The notes under the pieces were generated by a model. That model was not told the origin of the DNA. It did not search any database and saw only the letters and a list, made by a program, of their open reading frames with translations. 64,000 nucleotides of DNA, taken from positions 1 to 64,000 of the forward strand of contig NZ_SOEB01000005.1 of NCBI RefSeq assembly GCF_004365965.1, given 5' to 3'. Positions 22,316 to 31,245 of this stretch are shown one piece after another (position 1 is the first letter of the stretch; each line of letters starts with the position of its first letter). The position numbers and the translations under genes were made by a program. The stretch comes from Rhodovulum visakhapatnamense (GTDB lineage Bacteria > Pseudomonadota > Alphaproteobacteria > Rhodobacterales > Rhodobacteraceae).

Positions 22316-23095
22316 TCAGTGCCCGAGGATCTGGCTGAGGAACAGTTTGGTCCGGTCGGAGCGCGGGTTGTTGAAGAAGGCCTCGGGTTCGTTCTGTTCG
22401 ACCACCTGGCCCTGATCCATGAAGATCACCCGGTTCGCCACCTGCCGGGCAAAGCCCATCTCGTGGGTGACGCAGATCATCGTCATTCCCTCTTCGGCCA
22501 GCTGGATCATGGTGTCGAGCACCTCCTTGATCATCTCGGGATCGAGCGCCGAGGTCGGTTCGTCGAAGAGCATGATGTTGGGCCGCATGCAGAGCGAGCG
22601 CGCGATGGCGACCCGCTGCTGCTGGCCGCCCGACAGCTGACCGGGATACTTGTTCGCCTGTTCCGGGATCTTGACCTTCTCGAGGTAGTACATGGCGGTT
22701 TCCACCGCTTCCTTCCTCGGCACCTTCCGGACCCAGATCGGGGCAAGGGTGCAGTTTTCCAGGATCGTCAGATGCGGGAACAGGTTGAAGTGCTGGAACA
22801 CCATCCCGACCTCGGACCGGACCTGGTCGATATGCTTGAGGTCATTGGTCAATTCGATCCCGTCGACGATGATCTTGCCCGACTGGTGTTCCTCCAGCCG
22901 GTTGATGCAGCGGATCAGGGTCGACTTGCCCGACCCCGAGGGGCCGCAAACGACGATCCGTTCGCCCTTGTTGATGGTCAGGTTGATGTCGCGCAGGACG
23001 TGGAACGCCCCGTACCACTTGTTCATGCCGAGGATCTGGATCGCGACCTCGTCCGAAACGGTCAGCCTGGACCGGTCGATGGCAGTGTCAGACAT
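22316..23095 (-). CDS. bztD: Amino-acid ABC transporter ATPase BztD
   Basis: 259 residues. Walker [11 protein letters not shown]-loop [11 protein letters not shown], signature LSGGQQQR, Walker [14 protein letters not shown] and the switch His in VTHEMG. ATP-hydrolysing subunit of the polar amino-acid transporter. The operon order bztA-B-C-D matches the Rhodobacter capsulatus system for Glu, Gln, Asp and Asn. Final gene of the operon, 12 bp after bztC. Confidence 0.93.
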   Translation of the reverse strand: MSDTAIDRSRLTVSDEVAIQILGMNKWYGAFHVLRDINLTINKGERIVVCGPSGSGKSTLIRCINRLEEHQSGKIIVDGIELTNDLKHIDQVRSEVGMVFQHFNLFPHLTILENCTLAPIWVRKVPRKEAVETAMYYLEKVKIPEQANKYPGQLSGGQQQRVAIARSLCMRPNIMLFDEPTSALDPEMIKEVLDTMIQLAEEGMTMICVTHEMGFARQVANRVIFMDQGQVVEQNEPEAFFNNPRSDRTKLFLSQILGH

Positions 23096-23107
23096 GGATG
23101 GACCTCC

Positions 23108-24424
23108 TCAGCGGTGCTCGGTCCGGAGCTTGCGCTCCAGATACATCGAGTAGCGGGACATGGAAAAACAGAAGACGAAGAACATCAGCGCGATGAAGCC
23201 GTAAAGCTCCCAGACGATGCCGTTCCAGTTGACGTCGGCCCGGATCGAGTTCGAGAAGCCGACCGGGTCGAGCAGCCCGATGATCGACACCAGCGTCGTG
23301 TCCTTGAAGACGCCGATGAAGGTCGAGACGATCCCGGGGATCGAGATCTTCAGCGCCTGCGGCATGACGACCAGCCGCTGCGCCTTCCAGTAGTCGAGCC
23401 CCAGCGCGTCGGCCGCCTCGTACTGGCCCTTTGGCAGCGCCGCCAGCCCGCCGCGGATCACTTCGGCCATATAGGCCGAGGCAAACAGCGTCACCATGAT
23501 GATGACCCGGAGGATGATGTCGAAATTGGTCCCCGGCGGCATGAAGTAGTTCAGCAGCAGCGACGCCACGAACAGCAGGGTGATCAGCGGCACGCCGCGG
23601 ATCAGCTCGATGAAGCCCACGCAGATCGCGCGCAGGATGAAGAGGTCGGACTGCCGCCCCAGCGCCAGCAGGACGCCGATGGGCAGCGACAGGGCGATGG
23701 CGGTCAGCCCGATGGTGATCGACAGCATGAAGCCGCCGAAGTTGCGGCTGCTCACGGGCTCGATCCCGAGCGGCCCGATCTGGTGCAGCAGGGTCGCGAA
23801 GGGCCCCGCCAGCAGAAACCACCACAGGACCGGCAGCAGCCCCGCCACAACCGCCCCGAGGAGGCCGCCCGCAAGCGGCGCGACGATGCGCTGGGCCGCA
23901 TAGCCCAGAACGAAGCCCAGCGCGACCGAGACCGGCAGCCAGACGGTGCCGCCCCACAGAAGCCAGGGCACGACGAACGGCGCCGCCAATGACAGGTACA
24001 GCATCTTGCGCGGCAGGCCGGTGAACAGGACCGGCGCCATCCCCGCCAGCGCCAGGGCGAAGCCAAGGATCGGCCTCCAGTACAGCTCGGACGGGTAGAA
24101 GCCGAAGATCAGCTGCAGCCAGCGTTCGCGGATCACTGCCCAGCAGGCGCCGCTGGCCTCGGAACCGTAGGCGGCCTTGATCTGGTCGCGGCATTCGGCC
24201 AGCGACCCGGCCGACCAGCTGGACTGGAAGATCCAGGGCAGGATCGCCGCCAGCACGTAGCCGATCAGGGCCAGCGACAGCACCGTCAGGATGGCGTTCA
24301 GCCAGGACGAAAAGAGGTTCTGCCGCAGCCAGCCGAGCGCGCCCACCGAGGTCGCCGGCGGCGGTTCCTGGGGCAGCATCGCGTCGCGGACGAAGGCGGC
24401 GCTATGGGCATGGGTTCCGCTCAT
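23108..24424 (-). CDS. bztC: Amino-acid ABC transporter permease BztC
   Basis: 438 residues. N-terminal cytoplasmic segment, an early membrane helix, a Cys-containing periplasmic part (ECRDQIKAAYGSEASGACW), a group of helices, and the HisM-type permease core in the C-terminal half with the EAA loop (GQYEAADALGLDYWKAQRLV). Much longer than usual HisM-type permeases, as in R. capsulatus BztC. Forms a heterodimer channel with BztB. Separated by 1 bp from bztB. Confidence 0.93.
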   Translation of the reverse strand: MSGTHAHSAAFVRDAMLPQEPPPATSVGALGWLRQNLFSSWLNAILTVLSLALIGYVLAAILPWIFQSSWSAGSLAECRDQIKAAYGSEASGACWAVIRERWLQLIFGFYPSELYWRPILGFALALAGMAPVLFTGLPRKMLYLSLAAPFVVPWLLWGGTVWLPVSVALGFVLGYAAQRIVAPLAGGLLGAVVAGLLPVLWWFLLAGPFATLLHQIGPLGIEPVSSRNFGGFMLSITIGLTAIALSLPIGVLLALGRQSDLFILRAICVGFIELIRGVPLITLLFVASLLLNYFMPPGTNFDIILRVIIMVTLFASAYMAEVIRGGLAALPKGQYEAADALGLDYWKAQRLVVMPQALKISIPGIVSTFIGVFKDTTLVSIIGLLDPVGFSNSIRADVNWNGIVWELYGFIALMFFVFCFSMSRYSMYLERKLRTEHR

Positions 24425-24425
24425 C

Positions 24426-25682
24426 CTACCGCTCCACCAGCCTGACCCGGGTATTGTACCAGTTCATCCCCATCGAGATCGCCAGCGAGATCGCAAGATA
24501 GACCAGCATCAGCATCAGCACGCATTCAAGCTCGCGCCCGGTCTGGTTCATGGTGATGCCGCCCAGCGTACCGGTGATGTCCATGTAGCCGACCGCGATC
24601 GCCAGGGACGAGTTCTTGGTCAGGTTCAGGTATTGCGAGATCAGCGGCGGGATGATGACCCTGAGCGCCTGCGGCAGGATCACCAGCGACATGATCCGGT
24701 TCGGCCGGAGCCCCAGCGCCGCCGCGGCCTCGGACTGACCCTTCGAGATGGCCAGGATGCCGCCCCGGACGATTTCGGCGATGAAGGCGGCCGTGTAGAA
24801 GCTGAGCGCCAGCCAGAGCGCGATCAGCGAGTTCCGCATGTAGACCCCGCCGCGGAAGTTGAAGCCCTTGAGTTCCGGATAGCCGAGGTGAAAGCCCAGT
24901 GCGACCAGCATAACCAGCACCGGCACGGCGACCACGCCGAGGCGCAGATACCAGGTGGTGGGCCTCAGCCCGGTGGCGTTCTGGACCCGATCCGCCCGCG
25001 CCCGGATCTTTGCGGAAACGAAGAGCCCCGCCCCAAGCACCGCGAGAATGGCGATCAGGTCCAGACTGATATTGAAAGCGCCGAAGACCGGCAGATCGCC
25101 GAGGCTGCGCGAAAACAGCGGCTCGGGGACGTAGACGCCGCGATTGGTCAGCGCCACGCTGTCGCCCAGAAGCATCGAGGCGGTGGCATCCTCGCCCCGG
25201 AAGGCGTTCGGCGGCGGCAGCGTCTCGATCAGGATCGCCATGAAGAACACGATCCACAGCAGCACCGGCACGTTGCGGAACATCTCGACATAGACCGTCA
25301 TCAGCCGCGCCACGAGCCAGTTGCGCGACAGCCGCAGCACGCCGATCACGACGCCAAGCACCGTGGCCAGCGCGCAGCCAAGGACCGCCACCAGCAGCGT
25401 GTTGAGAAGCCCGACGAAGGCGGCCCTCAGATGGCTGTCGCGGTTGGTATACTCGATGAGGGTCTGGTTGATGTCGTATTGCGCCGCGCCCGTCAGAAAG
25501 CCGAAGTCGATGGGCTTGCCCATATTGGCGAGGTTCTGCACGGTGTTGCTGACGATCCAGGCCACCAGCAGCATGAAGGCGATCAGTGCGACCACCTGGA
25601 TGGTGAGCGATCGGTAGCGGGTATCGAAGATCAACATGCGCAGACGGAACGTCTCGCGCGGTACGTCCGGATAGCTGGTCAT
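24426..25682 (-). CDS. bztB: Amino-acid ABC transporter permease BztB
   Basis: 418 residues. A TM near residues 30-48 (VVALIAFMLLVAWIVS), a long inserted region, further helices, then the permease core with its EAA loop (GQSEAAAALGLRPNRIMSLV) and SQYLNLTKNSSLAIAVG. ATG 25682 follows GGGAGC; the open frame upstream runs antisense-free into the bztA region but has no start support. Paired with BztC in the inner membrane. Confidence 0.93.
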   Translation of the reverse strand: MTSYPDVPRETFRLRMLIFDTRYRSLTIQVVALIAFMLLVAWIVSNTVQNLANMGKPIDFGFLTGAAQYDINQTLIEYTNRDSHLRAAFVGLLNTLLVAVLGCALATVLGVVIGVLRLSRNWLVARLMTVYVEMFRNVPVLLWIVFFMAILIETLPPPNAFRGEDATASMLLGDSVALTNRGVYVPEPLFSRSLGDLPVFGAFNISLDLIAILAVLGAGLFVSAKIRARADRVQNATGLRPTTWYLRLGVVAVPVLVMLVALGFHLGYPELKGFNFRGGVYMRNSLIALWLALSFYTAAFIAEIVRGGILAISKGQSEAAAALGLRPNRIMSLVILPQALRVIIPPLISQYLNLTKNSSLAIAVGYMDITGTLGGITMNQTGRELECVLMLMLVYLAISLAISMGMNWYNTRVRLVER

Positions 25683-25772
25683 GCGGGCGCTCCCTGTGGC
25701 TCCCTCCCGGCAAAAGGATATCCTGCGCGGACCGTTGCGGCCGCGTCCCTCCGGGGTTTTCTTGTTCTTGGT

Positions 25773-25820
25773 CCAGATAGGCGAAGGGCGCGGTCTGGTG
25801 CCGCGCCCTTCGAAGTCTGG
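25773..25820 (-). promoter_or_regulatory. bztA-bztB intercistronic hairpin
   Basis: Perfect 12-bp stem CGAAGGGCGCGG/CCGCGCCCTTCG (25782-25793 and 25801-25812) with a 7-nt loop, extended by CCAGA/TCTGG across a small internal loop. No T-run follows, so it is more likely an mRNA 3'-end stabiliser or partial terminator than a full stop. Such hairpins raise the binding-protein level relative to the permeases in ABC operons. Confidence 0.7.
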
Positions 25821-25822
25821 TC

Positions 25823-26842
25823 TTACCGGAACGGCGGCGCGTACATCAGCCCGCCATCGGTCCACTGCGCGTTCAGCCCGCGCGCCAGGCCGATGGGGGT
25901 GTTTTGACCGATGTATTTCTCGAACAGCTCGCCGTAGTTGCCGCCCGCCTTGATCGCCTTCACCGCCCAGTCGGCCGGCAGGCCCAGCATTTCGCCAAGG
26001 GTGCCCTCGGTGCCGAGCAGACGGTTGATTTCCGGGTTGGTGGTCGGCGCCGCCGCCAGTTCGTCGATATTGGCCGAGGTCACGCCGTATTCCTCGGCGG
26101 CGATCAGCGCGTTCAGCGTCCAGCGGACGATGTCGGCCCATTCGTCGTCGCCATGGCGCACCAGCGGACCCAGCGGCTCTTTCGAGATGATCTCGGGCAG
26201 GACCACATGCGCGGTCGGGTCCTCGAAGGTGGCGCGCGTCGCGGCCAGCCCCGAGGCGTCGGTGGTGTAGACGTCGCAGGCGCCGGCCAGATATTGCTGC
26301 TGCGCCTGTTCGTTGGTCTCGATCGGCACCGGCTCGTAGGTGATGTTGTTCACGCGGAAGAAGTCCGCGAGGTTCAGCTCGGTCGTGGTGCCGGTCTGGA
26401 TGCAGACGGTGGCGCCGTCGAGTTCCTTGGCCGAGCTGACGCCCAGCGCCTTCGGCACCATGAAGCCCTGACCGTCATAATAGTTCACGCCGACAAAGGT
26501 GAACTTGAGGTCGACATCGCGCGAGAAGGTCCAGGTGGTGTTGCGCACCAGCATGTCGATCTCGCCTGAGGCCAGGGCGGTAAAGCGGGTCTTGCCGGTG
26601 GTGGGCACGAATTCGACGGCCGAGGAATCCCCCAGCACGGCGGCGGCCACCGCGCGGCACACCGCCACGTCGAAGCCCTGCCAGTCGCCGTTGGCATCCG
26701 GCGCGGCGAACCCGACAAGGCCCGTGTTGGTGCCGCAGTTCAGCTTGCCGCGCGCCTTGACGTCGTCGAGGGTCGCCGCTCCCGCCGCACCCGCGGCGCA
26801 GGCGGCTACGGTCAGCGCGCCAAGAATAACGGATTTCTTCAT
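25823..26842 (-). CDS. bztA: Amino-acid ABC transporter substrate-binding protein BztA
   Basis: 339 residues. Signal peptide MKKSVILGALTVAACAAGA, with VAAC near residue 15 a possible lipobox, so it may be a free periplasmic protein or lipid-anchored. The mature part has the SBP family 3 fold: [51 protein letters not shown], and YLAGACDVYTTDAS. Binds Glu/Gln/Asp/Asn by family knowledge. AGAGGT precedes the ATG. First gene of bztABCD; the 224-bp gap upstream (26843-27066) should hold its promoter, which was not identified with confidence. Confidence 0.93.
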   Translation of the reverse strand: MKKSVILGALTVAACAAGAAGAATLDDVKARGKLNCGTNTGLVGFAAPDANGDWQGFDVAVCRAVAAAVLGDSSAVEFVPTTGKTRFTALASGEIDMLVRNTTWTFSRDVDLKFTFVGVNYYDGQGFMVPKALGVSSAKELDGATVCIQTGTTTELNLADFFRVNNITYEPVPIETNEQAQQQYLAGACDVYTTDASGLAATRATFEDPTAHVVLPEIISKEPLGPLVRHGDDEWADIVRWTLNALIAAEEYGVTSANIDELAAAPTTNPEINRLLGTEGTLGEMLGLPADWAVKAIKAGGNYGELFEKYIGQNTPIGLARGLNAQWTDGGLMYAPPFR

Positions 26843-27066
26843 GTTTACCTCTTCCTGAATATCCGTCCGTTCAGACGGCTTATATTTCCCCCCCGGCGGG
26901 CAGGGGCGTGGCTATGAGAGATCCCAGCCCCTCAGCGCCTCAAGTTTGGGCAAAATACCGCCATCAGGTCAAGGGCACAGGGGGTCCCCCCGCTTTCCCC
27001 GGCGGGCAGGGCTGCGACCATTGCGGCTTGCACAGTATTTAGGCAGCCGGGATCACCCCGGCGGCA

Positions 27067-27783
27067 TCAGCGCGATGCCCGGGACAGATCGAGGAAATGC
27101 CGGGCCTGCAGGAAGTCGCGCCGCCGGGCGGCCGCGACCTCGGCGGCCTCGGCATCGCTGCCCCATTGCTCTTCCTGCCAGGTCTCGTCGATCCGTGACA
27201 GATCCCACAACCGTTCGGGGGTCTCGACCGCCTCGGCGGCGGCCAGCCCGATCACCAGCGACCCCGAGAGCCCGACCAGATCGTGCAGCGCGGTCAGCTC
27301 GAACGGGTCGAAACCGGCGACGCGGGCCCGGAGCCGTGCCAGGCTCTCGGCGGGCTGACGCATCGGAATCACCCCCGCCGTGGGGGTCAGCGGCGCGCCC
27401 AGCGCCTCGGCCGCCCAGGCCAGCAAGGGGTCCCATGCCGCCGCCTGACGGTGGGCCAGCGCGGGCGGATTCTCGGCGCGGTGACACAGAAGATCGCTTT
27501 CGCCATAGGCGGCGATCAGCTCGGCCACCTCTGCCCGCTGCACACGCACCTTGTCGATGGCGGCATTGGCGGCCCGGGTGACCGGCATGCTCAGCGGCGC
27601 AACCTGATCGTCCTGCGCGTCCCATTCAAGCGCGATGGCCTCGGCCATGGCGCGGGTCGGCACCACCAGCGGCATCTTGGCCGGGGTCTTGACCGGACGC
27701 CCGTCCAGCAGCACCGCAAAGCCGCCTTCGGCCGCGTCGATGCCCGCCTGGGTCCAGAACCGTTTGAGCGCCCATTCGGTCAT
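27067..27783 (-). CDS. ATP12-family F1-ATPase assembly chaperone
   Basis: 238 residues. ALKRFWTQAGIDAAEGGFAV, LLDGRPVKTPAKMPLVVPT and ALEWDAQDDQVAPLSMPVTR are the hallmark N-terminal region of ATP12. ESDLLCHRAENP and the final helical part complete the match. Assists assembly of the alpha subunit into F1. Found in alphaproteobacteria and mitochondria. Overlaps the HAD gene by 4 bp, in the block crcB-RluA-HAD-ATP12. Confidence 0.93.
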   Translation of the reverse strand: MTEWALKRFWTQAGIDAAEGGFAVLLDGRPVKTPAKMPLVVPTRAMAEAIALEWDAQDDQVAPLSMPVTRAANAAIDKVRVQRAEVAELIAAYGESDLLCHRAENPPALAHRQAAAWDPLLAWAAEALGAPLTPTAGVIPMRQPAESLARLRARVAGFDPFELTALHDLVGLSGSLVIGLAAAEAVETPERLWDLSRIDETWQEEQWGSDAEAAEVAAARRRDFLQARHFLDLSRASR

Positions 27784-28451
27784 GCCGTCTCTCCCACCAG
27801 CGCCAGCACCGCCGCGGGCAGGTCGGCAAAGCGCTCGACCACCGCGTCCGCCGCCCCCAGACGGTCGGCCGGGTGATAGCCCCAGGCCACGGCCAGGGTG
27901 CGAACACCGGCCGCGCGGCCCATTTCCATGTCGAATTCGGTGTCGCCGATCATCACCGCCCGGTCGGGCGCGACCCCGGTCTCGGCCAGCGCGGCCAGCA
28001 CCATCGAGGGATGCGGCTTCGAGGGATGGTCGTCCGACACCTGCCGGGTGGCGAACTGTCCGGCCAGCCCATGCGCCTTTAGGATCGCGTCGAGCCCGCG
28101 CCGGGACTTGCCGGTGGCAATGCCCAGCTCCAGCCCCTCGACACCGGCCAGCAGGGCCAGCGCCTCGCGCGCGCCAGGGAAAAGCGGCGAGGCCGCCTGC
28201 CCGACCCTGAGCGCGAAGAACTGCTGCCGGTAGGCCTCGACCATGCGGTCGAGCCGCTCGGCGGACGCATCGGGCGCCAGCGCCGCCAGCGCCAGCGGCA
28301 GCGACAGGCCGACGACGCCAAGCACCTCGTGCGGGGGGGGCAGCGGCAGGCCCTCGGCGGCAAAGGCCGCCGCCATCGCGCCGGCGATATGGGCCTGACT
28401 GTCGACAAGGGTGCCGTCGACATCGAAAAGGGCAAGGCGGCGCGCGGTCAT
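27780..28451 (-). CDS. HAD-IA family phosphatase
   Basis: 223 residues. Motif I FDVDGTLVDSQ near residue 10 supplies the nucleophile and acid/base Asp; motif II ATGKSRRG; motif III Lys in KPHPS; motif IV GDTEFDMEMG. Helical cap between residues 20 and 90 as in phosphoglycolate phosphatases. ATG 28451 lies in an ATGA overlap with the pseudouridine synthase gene. Substrate not predictable; phosphoglycolate or a nucleotide are possible. Confidence 0.88.
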   Translation of the reverse strand: MTARRLALFDVDGTLVDSQAHIAGAMAAAFAAEGLPLPPPHEVLGVVGLSLPLALAALAPDASAERLDRMVEAYRQQFFALRVGQAASPLFPGAREALALLAGVEGLELGIATGKSRRGLDAILKAHGLAGQFATRQVSDDHPSKPHPSMVLAALAETGVAPDRAVMIGDTEFDMEMGRAAGVRTLAVAWGYHPADRLGAADAVVERFADLPAAVLALVGETA

Positions 28452-29491
28452 TCCAGATCCTCGAACGGGTCGGTCGGCACGTCGGCCTCGGACCAGCCGA
28501 GCATGTCCCAGGTGCGCTTCATATGCGGCGGCAGCGGTGCGGTCAGTTTCAGATGCGCCCCGGTCACAGGATGGGTCAGCGACAGGTGGCGGGCATGCAG
28601 ATGCAGCTTGCGGCTGATCTCGCCGCCCAGCTGCGCGCCCCAGCCCTCGCCCAGGTTTTCCTGCCCCGAGCCGCCATATTTGCCGTCGCCGACGATAGGA
28701 TGCCCGATCTCGGCCATATGCGCGCGCAACTGATGGGTGCGCCCCGTCACCGGCACAAGCGCGCACCAGCTGGCCCGCGTCCCCAGCGCCGACAGCACCG
28801 CGTAATCCGAGGTGGCGCGCTTGGCGCCCTCGGTCTGGTCGACCTTGGCGGGATGGATGCACAGCATCTTTTCGCCCTCGCCGCCCGAGCCGTGCCCCGG
28901 CGCCTTGACCAGCCCGAAGCGGATCGTGCCCATCCGCGGATGCGGCACGCCCGCCACCACGGCCCAGTAGATCTTGCGGGTCTCGCGGGCGCGGAAGGCG
29001 GCGGTCAGGTCCTTGGCGATGGCGCGGGTCCGCGCGAGGATCAGCACGCCCGAGGTGTCGCGGTCGAGCCGGTGCACGAGGCGCGGGTTCTCGTCATAGC
29101 CGAAGCGCAGCGCCTCGCCCATGCCGTCGACATGGCGCGCCTGCCCGCTGCCGCCTTGCACCGGCAGGCCCGGCGGCTTGTTCAGCGCGATGATATGGGC
29201 GTCGCGGAAGATCACGCAGCTGCGGATCATCTCTGCATCGGCGTCCGAGACCTTGGGCTTGGGCGCGGCCTCGACCTCGCCCGGATCGGGCAGCGGCGGC
29301 ACCCGCACCTTCTGGCCCGCCTCGAGCCGGGTGGCGGGCTTGACCCGGCCGCCATCGACCCGGATCTCGCCCTTGCGGCAGAGCTTTTCGATGCGCCCCT
29401 GCGAAACATGGGGAAACTGCCGCCGGAACCAGCGGTCGAGCCGCTGGTCGCCATCGCCGGGGGCCACGGTCAGGGTCTGCACACCGCTCAT
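28448..29491 (-). CDS. RluA-family 23S rRNA pseudouridine synthase (RluC-like)
   Basis: 347 residues. N-terminal S4 domain (RLDRWFRRQFPHVSQGRIEK), then the catalytic domain with HRLDRDTSGVLI (catalytic Asp), KIYWAVVAGVP and GRTHQLRAHMAEIGHPIVGD. The layout (S4 plus catalytic domain) and length fit RluC, which modifies 23S rRNA near positions 955, 2504 and 2580 in E. coli; the exact targets here are inferred. Start overlaps crcB's stop by 4 bp. Confidence 0.88.
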   Translation of the reverse strand: MSGVQTLTVAPGDGDQRLDRWFRRQFPHVSQGRIEKLCRKGEIRVDGGRVKPATRLEAGQKVRVPPLPDPGEVEAAPKPKVSDADAEMIRSCVIFRDAHIIALNKPPGLPVQGGSGQARHVDGMGEALRFGYDENPRLVHRLDRDTSGVLILARTRAIAKDLTAAFRARETRKIYWAVVAGVPHPRMGTIRFGLVKAPGHGSGGEGEKMLCIHPAKVDQTEGAKRATSDYAVLSALGTRASWCALVPVTGRTHQLRAHMAEIGHPIVGDGKYGGSGQENLGEGWGAQLGGEISRKLHLHARHLSLTHPVTGAHLKLTAPLPPHMKRTWDMLGWSEADVPTDPFEDLE

Positions 29492-29868
29492 GCCAGAACA
29501 CTCCGCATCAGCCAGAAGGCCAGCGCGATGGCCCCCAGCGACAAGATCAGCGACCCGGCCACATAGGCCATCGCCAGTTCGGCCTGGCCGCGTTCGTAAA
29601 GCGTCAGCGCATCCAGCGAGAAGGACGAGAAGGTGGTGAACCCGCCCAGCAGGCCGATCTGGAAGAAGGGCGCGTAGGGCGTGCCGCCCTTTTTGGCCAG
29701 AACCACGATCAGCACCCCCATCAGGAACGAGCCAAGGATATTGACGAAGATCGTGCCCCAGGGAAAGCCGCGCCCCAGAAGCGAGGTCATCGCCACGCCG
29801 GACAGATAGCGGCCAACGGAGCCGATTGCGCCCCCGAGGGCGACTTGCAGGAGTGTCGCGCCAGTCAT
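29488..29868 (-). CDS. crcB: Fluoride channel CrcB/Fluc
   Basis: 126 residues, four helices. GGAIGSVGRY near the N-terminus, TIFVNILGSFLMG with the conserved Asn, and GLLGGFTTFSSFS containing the Phe box. Dual-topology dimer that exports fluoride. No fluoride riboswitch was recognised upstream. Leads a four-gene overlapping block. Confidence 0.95.
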   Translation of the reverse strand: MTGATLLQVALGGAIGSVGRYLSGVAMTSLLGRGFPWGTIFVNILGSFLMGVLIVVLAKKGGTPYAPFFQIGLLGGFTTFSSFSLDALTLYERGQAELAMAYVAGSLILSLGAIALAFWLMRSVLA

Positions 29869-29899
29869 GGGCTTCCCATCGCGCCGCCGCGCGGGCTTG

Positions 29900-31222
29900 T
29901 CAACTGTCCTGCCGCCGGTCGCGGAGCTTTGAGAAATAGTCCAGCCGCCGTTTCAGCTCGCGTTCGAAACCGCGTTCGACGGGCGTGTAGTAGACGCCGC
30001 GCCGCATGCTTTCGGGAAAGTAGTTCTGGCCCGAAAAGCCATCCTCGGCTTCGTGGTCGTACTGATAGCCCGCACCATAGCCCTGGTCCTTCATCAGCCG
30101 GGTCGGCGCGTTCAGGATATGCTTGGGCGGAGGTTCCGACCCCGTCTTCTGCGCCGCCTGCCGCGCCGCCTTGTAGGCGCTGTAGCCCGCGTTCGATTTC
30201 GGCGCGAGCGCGAGATAGATCACCGCCTGCGCCAGCGCCAGTTCGCCCTCGGGCGAGCCCAGCCGTTCATAGACCGACCAGGCATCCAGGCAGATCGTCT
30301 GGGCCTGCGGATCGGCAAGGCCGATATCCTCGATGCTCATGCGGGTGATGCGGCGGGCCAGAAAGCGCGGGTCTTCGCCGCCCTCCAGCATCCGGGTCAG
30401 CCAGTAAAGCGCGGCATCGGGGTCCGATCCGCGCACCGACTTGTGCAGCGCGGAAATCAGGTTGTAATGGCCGTCGCCGCTTTTGTCGTATTGCGCAGCC
30501 CGCTTCTGCAGCCGCCGCGCCAGATCCGCGGGCGCGAGAGGCCCCGTCACCTTCCAGGCCATGACCTGCTCGATCAGGTTCAGAAGCGCGCGCCCGTCGC
30601 CGTCGGCCATGGCGATCAGCTCGTCCCGGGCCTCGCCGGTCAGGGGCAGCGGGCGGCCGATCTCGTGTTCGGCGCGCTGCGCCAGCAGCTCCAGATGCAC
30701 GGGGGCGAGCCGTTCCAGCACCAGCACCTGCGCCCGGGACAGCAGCGCCGCGTTCAGCTCGAAGCTTGGGTTTTCGGTCGTGGCCCCCACCAGAAGGATC
30801 GTTCCATCCTCCATATGCGGCAGAAACCCGTCCTGCTGGGCCTTGTTGAAACGGTGGATCTCGTCGACGAACAGAAGCGTCCCCTGCCCGTTCTCATGTC
30901 GCAGCCGCGCCGCCTCGAACACCTTCTTCAGATCGGCCACCCCCGAGAAAATCGCGCTGATCTGCACGAAGGACAGGTCGGTTTCGTCCGCCAGCAGCCG
31001 GGCGATGGTGGTCTTGCCGACGCCGGGCGGCCCCCAGAAGATCAGCGACGACAACGTGCCCGAGGCCAGCATCACCCCCAGCGGCGCCTCGGGCCCCAAC
31101 ACATGGTCCTGCCCGATTACCTCGGCCAGCCGTCGCGGCCGCAGCCGGTCGGCCAGCGGGCGCGGCCCGGCGCCGGTCCGGCCGGGCGCGGTCTTGGGGG
31201 TCTGGTCGAAAAGGTCAGCCAT
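29900..31222 (-). CDS. rarA: Replication-associated recombination protein RarA (MgsA)
   Basis: 440 residues. Walker A GPPGVGKTT at 64-72, Walker B LLFVDEIHRFNKAQQD, sensor GATTENPSFELN, and the C-terminal oligomerisation domain with HYNLISALHKSVRGSDPDAA. AAA+ ATPase that acts at stalled forks. An N-terminal extension (DLFDQTPKTA) resembles a clamp-binding peptide (QTPKTA/ QxxLF-like, inferred). Single gene between the crcB block and the protease gene. Confidence 0.93.
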   Translation of the reverse strand: MADLFDQTPKTAPGRTGAGPRPLADRLRPRRLAEVIGQDHVLGPEAPLGVMLASGTLSSLIFWGPPGVGKTTIARLLADETDLSFVQISAIFSGVADLKKVFEAARLRHENGQGTLLFVDEIHRFNKAQQDGFLPHMEDGTILLVGATTENPSFELNAALLSRAQVLVLERLAPVHLELLAQRAEHEIGRPLPLTGEARDELIAMADGDGRALLNLIEQVMAWKVTGPLAPADLARRLQKRAAQYDKSGDGHYNLISALHKSVRGSDPDAALYWLTRMLEGGEDPRFLARRITRMSIEDIGLADPQAQTICLDAWSVYERLGSPEGELALAQAVIYLALAPKSNAGYSAYKAARQAAQKTGSEPPPKHILNAPTRLMKDQGYGAGYQYDHEAEDGFSGQNYFPESMRRGVYYTPVERGFERELKRRLDYFSKLRDRRQDS

Positions 31223-31245
31223 CGGCGGAGCCTACGCCGAACCCG

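Noticed and set aside
22031-23992. 653-codon + strand frame across bztD and bztC
   Set aside because: Antisense to the transporter genes; no ribosome site and shadow-like composition.
26950-26990. Sigma-54-like TGGCGGTATTTTGCCC on the - strand upstream of bztA
   Set aside because: The GG and GC elements are 9 bp apart instead of 10, so the match is out of register.
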